Assembly (NCBI GenBank): GCA_013812985.1
Contig: JACCSN010000304.1
Location: forward strand, 1-9,601
Length of the DNA: 9,601 bases
Source of the DNA: Hyphomicrobiales bacterium
GTDB lineage: Bacteria; Pseudomonadota; Alphaproteobacteria; Rhizobiales; Afifellaceae
Direction: 5' to 3'
Positions 1 to 6,293 of this stretch are shown here, one piece after another. A program made the position numbers and the translations under genes. Under the pieces are notes generated by a model, which saw nothing but the letters and a program-made list of their open reading frames with translations, searched no databases and was not told the origin of the DNA. Every line of letters starts with the position of its first letter. Within the stretch, counting starts at the first letter, position 1.

Positions 1-403
1 CCGGGATCAGCTTGGTCGAGTTGGCTGCCGGGATCACCATGGGCAGCTTGGCGTCGCCGAAGATCTTCAGCGTCGGCACGGTCGCGCCCGAGCAGTAGCC
101 GCCGACGATGCCGACCACGCCCGAGGAAGCGAGCTTGCTGGCGGCGTTGACAGCCTGCTGGGCGTCGCACGCGTCATCGGCGACAATGCTGGCCAGCTGC
201 TTTCCGAGCACGCCGCCAGCTTCATTGATCTCGCTGATGGCGAGGGTCACGGCGTTGGCCATGTCCTGCCCGTAGGTCGCCTCCGACCCGGTGGTCGGCA
301 CCAGAACGCCGATTGTAAGCGTGTCCTGCGCGAAGCTGGGGGCTCCGAAAATCAAGGCGAGGGCAAGGCCCGCCGCGGCTGTTTTCATCTTCATCATAGG
401 CAT
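1..403 (-). CDS. Branched-chain amino-acid type ABC transporter substrate-binding protein, N-terminal part (partial)
   Basis: This is the first 134 residues of a periplasmic binding protein of the LivJ/LivK type; the gene continues past the left edge. Such proteins capture leucine, isoleucine, valine or related amides and deliver them to a LivHMGF permease, which is not in view. The start is an ATG at 401-403 behind an AGGGAG ribosome site at 415-420. Residues 1-26 form a Sec signal peptide (lysines, then a hydrophobic AAAGLALALIFG core, then FAQ before DTL). The mature start TIGVLVPTTGSEATYGQ is the family's first strand and ligand loop. DDACD (Cys79) and GGYCSGATVP (Cys104, Ser105) match the conserved cysteine pair and the ligand-binding serine of LIV-binding proteins. 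It is divergent to a GntR/FCD gene, whose product is a plausible regulator. The exact substrate cannot be told because these proteins also bind amides, aromatic acids and urea. Confidence 0.93.
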   Translation of the reverse strand, partial: MPMMKMKTAAAGLALALIFGAPSFAQDTLTIGVLVPTTGSEATYGQDMANAVTLAISEINEAGGVLGKQLASIVADDACDAQQAVNAASKLASSGVVGIVGGYCSGATVPTLKIFGDAKLPMVIPAANSTKLIP

Positions 404-564
404 GGTTGGCTAGTCTCCCTGTTGAGCATCGAAACCCGGGCATCCGCCCGGTCACCTCAGGCCATTGGCTGCCTTTCAGCGAGGCAGTATTCATTTCTAT
501 TGAACCGACAACAGGCGCCTCAGCGCGGCGACCGCAGAACACGCCCCCAATGGTCGTCAGCAAG
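404..564. other. Divergent intergenic region with two small inverted repeats
   Basis: This gap holds the long leader of the leftward ABC gene. Two 6-bp inverted repeats are visible: CCGGGC at 436-441 with GCCCGG at 446-451 (4-nt loop), and CTGCCT at 469-474 with AGGCAG at 482-487 (7-nt loop). Neither is followed by a T-run on either strand, so they are not evident terminators. I could not find a convincing -35/-10 pair for the ABC gene. No gene is supported here. Confidence 0.4.
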
Positions 565-614
565 TCCCTTTAAAAGGGATTGGATCCAATCTACAATCGA
601 TCCGAATGGATTGT
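565..614 (+). promoter_or_regulatory. Candidate promoter and GntR operator cluster upstream of the first GntR gene
   Basis: Three inverted repeats lie side by side. TCCCTTT (565-571) and AAAGGGA (573-579) flank a single A. GATTGGATCCAATC (578-591) is a perfect 14-bp palindrome. ACAATC (593-598) and GATTGT (609-614) are the arms of a 22-bp imperfect repeat. A possible promoter fits around them: -35 TTTAAA at 569-574, a 17-bp spacer and -10 TACAAT at 592-597. The perfect palindrome then lies inside the spacer and the third repeat covers the -10 and the expected transcription start. GntR-family dimers bind short palindromes, so autoregulation by the adjacent gene, perhaps with control of the divergent ABC gene, is a reasonable inference. 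Confidence 0.45.
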
Positions 615-695
615 CTAGCGACGCTGCTCGCGAATCGACAGGAGGCGACGGCGTCCCTCAAGCCTTGCCTCGCCTCGAACCGGGAACATGGATTC

Positions 696-1421
696 ATGCG
701 GCAACCAGAAGCCAAACCCGCATCGCGAAGCGAGGTGCTCAGGGGAACCCACCGAATCAAACGTCAAGGTTTGCATGAAACTCTGGCGGACTCCCTCCGC
801 GAACGTATCCTCGACGGCGAGTTCAAGGAGGGCGAGCAGCTTGTCCAGGAGGCCATAGCTGCCGAATACGAGGTGAGCCGGATGCCGGTGCGGGAAGCCT
901 TTCGACAGCTTGAAGCGAGCGGATTGATCTCCAACCGGCTCCATAAAGGGGCGGTTGTCACGTCGCTGCCGCTGGAGCAGATCAGTGAACTCTTTGACCT
1001 TCGTGCGCTGCTCGAATGCAACATCCTCGCGTACGCTATCCACCGGGCAACGGAGGAGACGCTTGACGCCGCCCGTTCGATTCTGTCGCAACTCGAAAAA
1101 GCCTACTATGATCGCGATATCGGCAGTTGGGGCGCCCTGAATTGGGCGTTTCACCGCAGCCTGTATGTCCCTGCTGGGCGCGTGCAGACAATGACGGTGA
1201 TCCAAGGCGTCAATGTCCAGACGGATCGCTACATCCGCCTGCAGATGGTCTTAACAGACGCCGTGGCGCAGGCGGAGAAGGAGCATCGTGAACTGTTCCG
1301 GCTCTATGCCGAGGGTGACGCCGATAAGGCGACCCCCTACCTGCGAGAGCATATCCTCAACGCCAAGCAGGATTTGATCGTCGCGATATCAAAGAGCCGC
1401 TCAAGTAAACACGCGGTATAG
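696..1421 (+). CDS. GntR family transcriptional regulator, FadR subfamily (FCD domain)
   Basis: This is a 241-residue one-component regulator. Residues about 26-92 are the winged helix-turn-helix (LADSLRERILDGEFKEGEQL, then SRMPVREAFRQLEASGLI, then the wing with GAVV). Residues about 97-225 are the all-helical FCD effector domain, with FDLRALLE, FH (His153), EKEH (His197) and REH (His219). The usual metal-ligand Asp of the DxxFH motif is Asn149 here (NWAFH). In-frame ATGs at 606 and 696 are possible. I chose 696 because it gives the normal family length and a short N-terminal tail. An ATG at 606 would lie on the predicted transcription start and add 30 residues without domain character, although a leaderless start cannot be excluded. 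The gene is divergent from the branched-chain amino-acid type ABC gene and converges on a second FCD regulator. The effector is unknown. Confidence 0.93.
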   Translation: MRQPEAKPASRSEVLRGTHRIKRQGLHETLADSLRERILDGEFKEGEQLVQEAIAAEYEVSRMPVREAFRQLEASGLISNRLHKGAVVTSLPLEQISELFDLRALLECNILAYAIHRATEETLDAARSILSQLEKAYYDRDIGSWGALNWAFHRSLYVPAGRVQTMTVIQGVNVQTDRYIRLQMVLTDAVAQAEKEHRELFRLYAEGDADKATPYLREHILNAKQDLIVAISKSRSSKHAV

Positions 1422-1542
1422 CGCAGGCCGGCCTGGGCGGGTCACAACCGCCTCTGCATTGCTCTTGCCGAATATTACGGCTGAGCACACAAATGATATC
1501 GATGTCGGCCACCGGCGAGCGCCATCACGGAGAAGTCCGATC
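1422..1542. other. Convergent intergenic region with GC-rich palindromes
   Basis: This is the gap between the 3' ends of two converging GntR genes. It begins with a perfect 12-bp palindrome CAGGCCGGCCTG (1424-1435). This is followed at once by a GGCGG/CCGCC hairpin (1436-1440 and 1448-1452, 7-nt loop). There is no T-tract, so the structures could aid Rho-dependent ending or protect the 3' end, but a rho-independent terminator is not shown. I see nothing else in the gap. Confidence 0.35.
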
Positions 1543-2253
1543 TCATGCGGCGAAAAGTTCCGGAAATTCTGCTGCCAGCTTGGGAAGCGATTTAAGAATT
1601 TCCGAGAGGTGCCGGCGCATCGCCACCTCGGCGTCGCCTGGCGAATGCCGCCCGACAGCCTCAAAAATCCAGACATGCTGTTCGATGATCGTCTCGAGCG
1701 GCGTCGCGTCCGGCAGCGACAGGTAGCGGACGCGATCCATCTGGGCTTTCAGGTTTTCCAAAACCCGCCAGGCGTCGTCGCAATCCGCGCTTCTAGCAAT
1801 CGCCTGATGGAATGCCTCGTCCAGCCGCAGAAACGCGACATTGTCGCCCTCGCGCGCGACGGCGCGCTGGTCTTCGATAATTGAATTTATCGCGGCGTGA
1901 CGCTCGGGGGTCAGATCGCCGGCGGCCTTGCGAACGATGGCGACTTCGATCGCCTCGCGGATAAACCGGGCATTCTCGACCTCCCTGATCGAGATCAGCC
2001 GGACGAATGTCCCACGCTGCGGCCGTATTTCCACCAACCCGATCGCGCTCAGCTTGATGAAAGCCTCCCGCACCGGCTGGCGCGACACGCCGAGCTGGCG
2101 CCCGATTTCAGCCTCCGACAGCGGGTTCCCCGGCGCGAACTGCAGCTGAACGATGGCCCGCCGGATGGTTTCAAACACGCGGCTGCCGATCGTCGCCTCA
2201 CGCCGGCGGCGGCTTTCGTCGTCAAGGGTCGGGAGCTGGAAATCGAGCGTCAT
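1543..2253 (-). CDS. GntR family transcriptional regulator, FadR subfamily (FCD domain), adjacent to the TRAP operon
   Basis: This is a 236-residue regulator of normal FCD length. The winged helix-turn-helix spans about residues 22-87 (LSEAEIGRQLGVSRQPVREA, then GLVEIRPQRGTFV). The FCD domain spans about 92-220 with a full metal-ligand set: Asp145 and His149 (LDEAFH), His193 (EQHVWIF) and His215 (MRRHL). It starts at an ATG at 2251-2253 and is divergent to dctP of the TRAP operon with only 76 bases between them, the usual layout for a local regulator that represses both directions. The uxuA remnant behind the TRAP genes hints that the effector could be a hexuronate or an aldonate intermediate, as for UxuR/ExuR-type FCD regulators. 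That is inference from context only; the protein sequence itself does not fix the ligand. Confidence 0.95.
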   Translation of the reverse strand: MTLDFQLPTLDDESRRRREATIGSRVFETIRRAIVQLQFAPGNPLSEAEIGRQLGVSRQPVREAFIKLSAIGLVEIRPQRGTFVRLISIREVENARFIREAIEVAIVRKAAGDLTPERHAAINSIIEDQRAVAREGDNVAFLRLDEAFHQAIARSADCDDAWRVLENLKAQMDRVRYLSLPDATPLETIIEQHVWIFEAVGRHSPGDAEVAMRRHLSEILKSLPKLAAEFPELFAA

Positions 2254-2302
2254 GTTGACAGTTCTATACTACCATACTAGCGTCTGAAAAGGAGATTGTC
2301 TA
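2254..2302. promoter_or_regulatory. Overlapping divergent promoters with an ATACTA direct repeat
   Basis: Rightward, a perfect TTGACA at 2255-2260 is followed by 17 bases and a weak -10 (TAGCGT at 2278-2283; in the rhizobial register, GTTGAC at 2254-2259 and CTAGCG at 2277-2282). Leftward, TAGACA (complement of 2297-2302), a 17-bp spacer and TAGTAT (complement of 2274-2279) form a promoter for the GntR gene. The two -10 elements overlap. ATACTA occurs twice, at 2266-2271 and 2274-2279, inside the rightward spacer and on the leftward -10. It is a good candidate regulator site for coordinated control of both transcripts. Confidence 0.5.
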
Positions 2303-2329
2303 AAGGACGATCCGTAGTGGGAGGAAATC

Positions 2330-3307
2330 ATGAAATTCACAGCATGGAAGGCAATTCTTGCCGCGAGCCTGGTCGCGATCGTGTCGCCGGCGCTCTCGCA
2401 GGAGCATACGCTCAGCATCAATACCGCGCTGACTATCGACGACCCGCTCTACAAGGGGCTTGAAAGTTTTCGCGACGCCGTCGCCGCGCGCTCCAACGGC
2501 GCGATCGAGGTAAAACTGTTCCCCAACTCTCAGCTCGGGCCGGACGAGGACGTGCTCGAACAGGCCCGCGCCGGCGCGCCGGTGGCGGTGGTTGTCGACG
2601 GCGGACGCCTGGCGAACTTCGTGAACGAGTTCGGCGTGCTCGGCACGCCCTATCTCGCATCGGGCTATGACGGCATACGCAAGGTGGTCATCTCACCGAA
2701 GTTCGAAGAGTGGGTCAAGAAGCTGCATGACACGTCGGGCCACCAGGTCCTGTCCTTTAACTGGTGGCAGGGAGAGCGACACCTCTGGACCGCCGATCCG
2801 GTCTCAACGCCCGCCGATCTCGCAGGCAACCGCATGCGCACGCCGGGAGCGCCGGTTTGGGTCGAAACCATCACCGCGATGGGCGCGACGCCGACGCCGA
2901 TGCCATTCGCCGAGGTCTATGCGGCGCTTGAATCCAACGTCATCGACTCCGTCGAAGCGCAGCTTCCGGCCGGCAACGGGTCAAAGCTCTTCGAGGTTAC
3001 GAAGGTCCTGACCAAGACCGGCCATATCAACCTGATTACTGGCCTTGTCACCAGCGCGGCCTGGTTCGATAGCCTGACGCCCGAGCAGCAGACGATGCTG
3101 CGCGAGGAAGCGCTCAAGGCAGGCGACGTCGCCTCCTACGGGACGCGGGACGCGCTGGCCCAGATCGAGGAAGATCTGAAGACCGCGGGCATGACGGTCA
3201 ACGAGATCGACGTGACGCCGTTCAAGGAAGCGACCGCCGGCGTCTACGACAAGCTCGGTTACGGTGCCCTGCGCGACGAGCTGCAGGCGATCGCCAACGC
3301 GCCGTAG
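2330..3307 (+). CDS. dctP: TRAP transporter substrate-binding protein, DctP family
   Basis: This is the periplasmic binding subunit of a tripartite ATP-independent transporter, 325 residues, the normal length. A Sec signal peptide covers residues 1-23 (KFTAWK, hydrophobic AILAASLVAIV, cleavage near ALS/QE). The mature protein opens with HTLSINTALTIDDPLYKGL and has the DctP hallmarks LFPNSQLGPDEDVLEQ (63-78), FGVLGTPYL (101-109) and DLAGNRMRTPG (163-173). In the last, Arg170 is the expected carboxylate-binding arginine, so the ligand is probably an organic or sugar acid. PTPMPFAEVYAALESNVIDSVE (188-209) is the following conserved block. The ATG at 2330 has an excellent GGGAGGA site at 2319-2325. 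It heads an operon with dctQ and dctM. The uxuA remnant behind dctM makes a hexuronate or aldonate a plausible substrate, but this is inference. Confidence 0.96.
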   Translation: MKFTAWKAILAASLVAIVSPALSQEHTLSINTALTIDDPLYKGLESFRDAVAARSNGAIEVKLFPNSQLGPDEDVLEQARAGAPVAVVVDGGRLANFVNEFGVLGTPYLASGYDGIRKVVISPKFEEWVKKLHDTSGHQVLSFNWWQGERHLWTADPVSTPADLAGNRMRTPGAPVWVETITAMGATPTPMPFAEVYAALESNVIDSVEAQLPAGNGSKLFEVTKVLTKTGHINLITGLVTSAAWFDSLTPEQQTMLREEALKAGDVASYGTRDALAQIEEDLKTAGMTVNEIDVTPFKEATAGVYDKLGYGALRDELQAIANAP

Positions 3308-3320
3308 AACTTCCCTCTTC

Positions 3321-3356
3321 CGGCATGGGCGCCTCAGCGCGCCCATGCCGCTTTTT
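3321..3356 (+). terminator. Intercistronic hairpin with T-tract between dctP and dctQ
   Basis: A perfect 12-bp stem is formed by CGGCATGGGCGC (3321-3332) and GCGCCCATGCCG (3339-3350) around a 6-nt loop, followed by CTTTTTCT with five T at 3352-3356. This has the full form of a rho-independent terminator 13 bases after the dctP stop. Because dctQ and dctM follow in the same direction with no new promoter seen, it most likely acts as a partial terminator or as a 3' stabiliser of the dctP message. Either would give an excess of binding protein over membrane subunits. Confidence 0.8.
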
Positions 3357-3369
3357 CTCGGGGGGCCCC

Positions 3370-3888
3370 GTGCTCAAGCGACTTGCGCAAATCGAGCTTG
3401 CGGTCTGTGTCGCGTTGCTCGCCGGAGTCACCGGCCTCGTCTTCATCGCCGCGATCATGCGGTTTTTCGGCCATCCGCTGACCTGGTCGGTGGACATGGC
3501 GCAGCTGCTCTTCATCTGGTTATGTTTTGTCGGCGGGGCGAAGGCCATGCGCGAGAAGTCCCATCTCGGCATGGAGGTGCTGGCGAAACATTTCGGCTAC
3601 GAACGCCGGCTTTGGGTGGAGCTGATCTGCTCGGCCATCGTGCTTGTCTTCCTCGCGATCCTTGCCGTCGAGGGGTTCAACCTCACTTTGCTCAACCGCG
3701 AGCGCACCTTCGGCGACAGCACGCTTTCCTACGCCTGGGTCACTGCTGCCGTGCCCGTAGGCTGCATCCTGGTCGGCATCGCGCTCGCCTGGAACATTGC
3801 CGATGCCTGGCGCCGTCGCGAGCAGGGCGCACTGGTGTATACGCGGACCAGGGCCGACAAGGACGCACCGCCTGTGCTGGAGCTCTGA
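3370..3888 (+). CDS. dctQ: TRAP transporter small permease, DctQ family
   Basis: This is the small integral membrane subunit that sits beside DctM in the inner membrane, 172 residues. Four hydrophobic segments lie near residues 8-30, 42-58, 84-104 and 122-144. The DctQ signature is present as TWSVDMAQLLFIWLCFVGG (38-56) followed by AMREKSHLGMEVL with His65. I chose the GTG at 3370 as start. It gives a typical lysine-then-helix DctQ N-terminus and has a G-rich stretch at 3360-3365 just upstream, though this is a poor ribosome site. The longer in-frame ATG at 3325 lies inside the terminator stem, lacks a ribosome site and would add 15 non-conserved residues. The stop is one base before the dctM ATG, so the two are likely translationally coupled. 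Confidence 0.92.
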   Translation: MLKRLAQIELAVCVALLAGVTGLVFIAAIMRFFGHPLTWSVDMAQLLFIWLCFVGGAKAMREKSHLGMEVLAKHFGYERRLWVELICSAIVLVFLAILAVEGFNLTLLNRERTFGDSTLSYAWVTAAVPVGCILVGIALAWNIADAWRRREQGALVYTRTRADKDAPPVLEL

Positions 3889-3889
3889 G

Positions 3890-5170
3890 ATGCTCCTGAT
3901 CTCGGTCGTCTTCGTCGTGCTCATGGCCGTCGGCATGCCGGTGGCCTTCGCCACCGGGATCGCCGGCTTCCTCTTCTTCATCACCGAGGCGGGCATGCCG
4001 ATGTCCATCGGCGTGCAAAAAATTGCCAGCATGAGCCAGAGCTTCCCGCTGCTGGCGGTACCTTTCTTCGTGCTCGCCGGGCACCTCATGAACGAGAGCG
4101 GCATCACCGATCGGCTGCTCAAGGTCTCGCTCGTGGCCGTCGGGTGGATGTCGGGCGGCCTGGCGCAGGTCGCCATCCTGCTGTCCACACTGATGGGCGG
4201 CGTTTCGGGATCGGCCGTCGCGGACGCGGCGATGGAGGCGCGCATCCTGGGGCCGGCGATGATCGCCAAGGGCTACGGCAAGGGCTTTTCGGCCGCGGCG
4301 ATCGCCGTCGGCTCGCTGATTACCGCGACCATCCCGCCTTCGATCGGGCTCATCCTCTACGGCTATATAGGCAACGTCTCCATCGGCCGGCTATTCCTGG
4401 CGGGCATCATCCCGGGCTTCCTGATGATGGCGGTGCTGATGGCCACCACCTACGTCATCGCCAGACGGCGCAACTATGTAGTCGCCGACAGCACGAGGCC
4501 GACGTTCAAGGCGCTTGGCCTTGCGGCCTGGGACGCCAAGTGGGCGCTGCTATTTCCGGTAGCGCTGGTGTTCGCCATTCGCGGCGGCGTGTTCACCCCC
4601 TCGGAAGTCGGGTCGTTCGCAGTGGTCTATGCCCTGGTCATCGGCTTTCTCGCCCATCGCGAGCTTACGCTGGAAAAGGTCTGGCGCGCTTTCGGGCATG
4701 CCTCCTCCGACATCGGACTTATCATGCTCATCATCCTAATGAGCGGCATGGTGGGCTTTGCGACGATCTACCTGCAGGTGCCGCAGAACCTTGCGTCCTG
4801 GATGCTGGCGGGGATCACCGATCCCAACTTGATCGTGTTGGTCATACTCGTGTTCCTGCTGGTCGCCGGCCTCGCGCTCGACAGCACGGTGATGGTACTG
4901 TTGCTCACCCCGATCTTCGTACCGATCGTTACGCGGGCCGGCATGGACCCGGTACATTTCGGCATCCTGATGATGAGCATCGTGACGCTGGGCGGCATGA
5001 CCTGGCCGAGCGGATCGGCCATGTTCGCGGTCTGCGCGCTGATGGACGTCACCATCGAGGAATACAGCATCGAATCGATCCCGTTCATCGCCGCCGTCGT
5101 AGCGCTGATCGTAGCCCTGCTCTTCCTTCCCGGCCTGGTCCTCTGGCTGCCGAACCTTGCGTTCGGCTGA
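3890..5170 (+). CDS. dctM: TRAP transporter large permease, DctM family
   Basis: This is the sodium-coupled transport subunit of the TRAP system, 426 residues with many hydrophobic segments, in the inner membrane. DctM motifs are clear: VPFFVLAGHLMNESGI early on, GGVSGSAVADAA (Ser106 to Ser108 region), ATIPPSIGLILYG (around 146-158), LDSTVMVLLLTPIFVPI and MDPVHFGILMMSIVTLGG. The last block normally continues with a TPPVG-like loop but reads TWPSGSAMFAV here (371 onward). The ATG at 3890 is one base after the dctQ stop and has GGAG at 3879-3882. An in-frame ATG at 3797 overlaps dctQ and would add 31 non-membrane residues, so it is not used. It ends the intact part of the operon; 44 bases later a uxuA remnant starts. 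Confidence 0.96.
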   Translation: MLLISVVFVVLMAVGMPVAFATGIAGFLFFITEAGMPMSIGVQKIASMSQSFPLLAVPFFVLAGHLMNESGITDRLLKVSLVAVGWMSGGLAQVAILLSTLMGGVSGSAVADAAMEARILGPAMIAKGYGKGFSAAAIAVGSLITATIPPSIGLILYGYIGNVSIGRLFLAGIIPGFLMMAVLMATTYVIARRRNYVVADSTRPTFKALGLAAWDAKWALLFPVALVFAIRGGVFTPSEVGSFAVVYALVIGFLAHRELTLEKVWRAFGHASSDIGLIMLIILMSGMVGFATIYLQVPQNLASWMLAGITDPNLIVLVILVFLLVAGLALDSTVMVLLLTPIFVPIVTRAGMDPVHFGILMMSIVTLGGMTWPSGSAMFAVCALMDVTIEEYSIESIPFIAAVVALIVALLFLPGLVLWLPNLAFG

Positions 5171-5214
5171 GCGCGATAATTGCCGGACAGACGCTATCTT
5201 TTCGGAGTTCGTGA

Positions 5215-5277
5215 ATGCGACAGACATGGCGCTGGTTCGGACCGGTCGACAAGGTGACCATCGCCGACGCGCGCCGA
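5215..5277 (+). pseudogene. uxuA: Remnant of uxuA (mannonate dehydratase): start site and first ~20 codons only
   Basis: Translation from the ATG at 5215 begins MRQTWRWFGP and continues VDKVTIADAR. The UxuA family starts in the same way; E. coli UxuA begins [20 protein letters not shown], recalled from knowledge of the family. The TWRW-GP-D-V---D-R pattern is very specific. After Arg20/Arg21 the match stops: the expected QAGA and TALHHIP are absent and the frame runs into a TRAP binding-protein signal peptide. A GGAG site at 5204-5207, 7 bases before the ATG, is a normal ribosome site, and the spacing of 44 bases after dctM is right for an operon gene. UxuA converts D-mannonate to 2-keto-3-deoxygluconate in hexuronate breakdown. 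This stub has no catalytic part. The junction lies near 5272-5284. Confidence 0.85.
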
Positions 5278-6269
5278 TCTCGCATGGCGGCACGACGATG
5301 CGGTTCGAGCTTGTCGATGCTGCCAGCCATCATGCGAACCGCCTATGCGCAGGAAAAGTTCGTCGCGAAGATAGCGCATACGGAGGGGGTCGGCACGCCG
5401 ATTACGCTGGCTTTCGATGAATGGGCCAAGCTTCTAAACGAGCGGAGCCGGGGGGGGCAGATTGACGCCCAGCACTTCCCGGCCGCCCAGCTTGGCGGCT
5501 TGTCGGAACTTCTGGAAGGCAGTCGCATCGGCACGATACAAGTGACCACCGCCGGACCCGACAGCGAGGAAGCCATAGCGCCCGAAATCGCGGCCTTCGG
5601 CGGTGCGCCTGGCTTCATCTATAAAGACGAGGCGCACGTCGACCGGGTTTTCAAGGCGATCTTGGCCGCCAAGCTTCCCAGATCGCGCGGGAGAAGACCG
5701 GCGTCGAGTTTGTGGCCTACGGCGAGACGGGATTCCGCCACGTCCTATCGAAGCAGCCAGTCTCGTCGCTTGCCGACATGGAAGGCCTCAAGATCCGGGT
5801 GCCGGAACTGCGCATCTGGGTGGACTTCTGGGAGCTTCTTGGCGCCAGCCCGACGCCACTCCCCTATTCGGAACAGTATTCGGCACTGTCCACCGGTATC
5901 ATCGACGCGCTGGATTCCGATGTCTTTTCGATTCTCGGCTTCAAATTTCACGAGCAGGCGAAGCATCTCACGCTGACGGCGCACTGGTTCCTGCCCAAGG
6001 CGGTGCGCGTCAACGCGCAATGGCTGGACAGCCTGCCGGACGATCTGCAGACACTGGTGCGTGAATCGGCGCAGGAGGTCTTCGCCGAGCAGCGGACGAC
6101 CAACCGGGCGAAAGCCAGCTCGGCGCTTGAAGAGGTCAAGGGAATGGGCGTCGAAGTTCACGAGTTGTCGCAGGAAGAACTTGCGCGGAAGAAAGAGCTC
6201 ACCGCGCCCTTGTTCGAGGAGTCTGGCTCCAAGAGCCCGGAAACCGCAGAGATAATCGAGAAGCGCTGA
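5278..6269 (+). pseudogene. Second TRAP substrate-binding protein (DctP family), missing its start and frameshifted
   Basis: From about 5299 the sequence encodes the end of a signal peptide (GSSLSMLPAIMRTAYAQ) and then a DctP-type mature protein: EKFVAKIAHTEGVGTPI, then FPAAQLGGLSELLEG and EIAAFGGAPGFIY. In this frame homology ends at about 5671-5678. It resumes one base back in the -1 frame with ASQIAREKTGVEFVAYGETGFRHV, then DMEGLKIRVPE (Arg codon 5796-5798, the expected ligand-binding arginine) and YSALSTGIIDALDSD, and ends in EIIEKR at the TGA 6267-6269. No normal start exists. The frame is fused to the uxuA remnant, or would begin at an ATG at 5284 that lacks a ribosome site and a proper hydrophobic core. 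A single-base deletion explains the shift. No dctQ or dctM follows, so it is an orphan. A sequencing error at the shift would leave the fusion defect in place. Confidence 0.85.
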
Positions 6270-6293
6270 GCTTTGACGCCGAAGCAGTTGCAT

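Noticed and set aside
606..695. The longer start for the first GntR protein (ATG at 606).
   Set aside because: It adds 30 residues without domain character, lies on the candidate transcription start and gives an unusually long N-terminal tail. A leaderless start is still possible.
3325..3369. The longer dctQ start at the ATG 3325.
   Set aside because: The codon is inside the terminator-like stem and has no ribosome site; the added residues do not resemble DctQ.
3797..3889. The longer dctM start at the ATG 3797.
   Set aside because: It would overlap dctQ by over 90 bases; the ATG at 3890 has a GGAG site and gives a standard DctM N-terminus.
3520..4269. A 249-codon minus-strand frame opposite dctQ and dctM.
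   Set aside because: It is a shadow frame with no motif, ribosome site or operon logic; both plus-strand genes are well supported.
4144..5214. A 356-codon plus-strand frame overlapping dctM.
   Set aside because: It is an out-of-frame shadow with a low-complexity Arg/His/Gly-rich product; dctM has clear family motifs.
5665..5690. Programmed -1 frameshifting to make a full second binding protein.
   Set aside because: No X XXY YYZ slippery heptamer is seen at the switch, and the gene also lacks its own start, so decay is the simpler reading.
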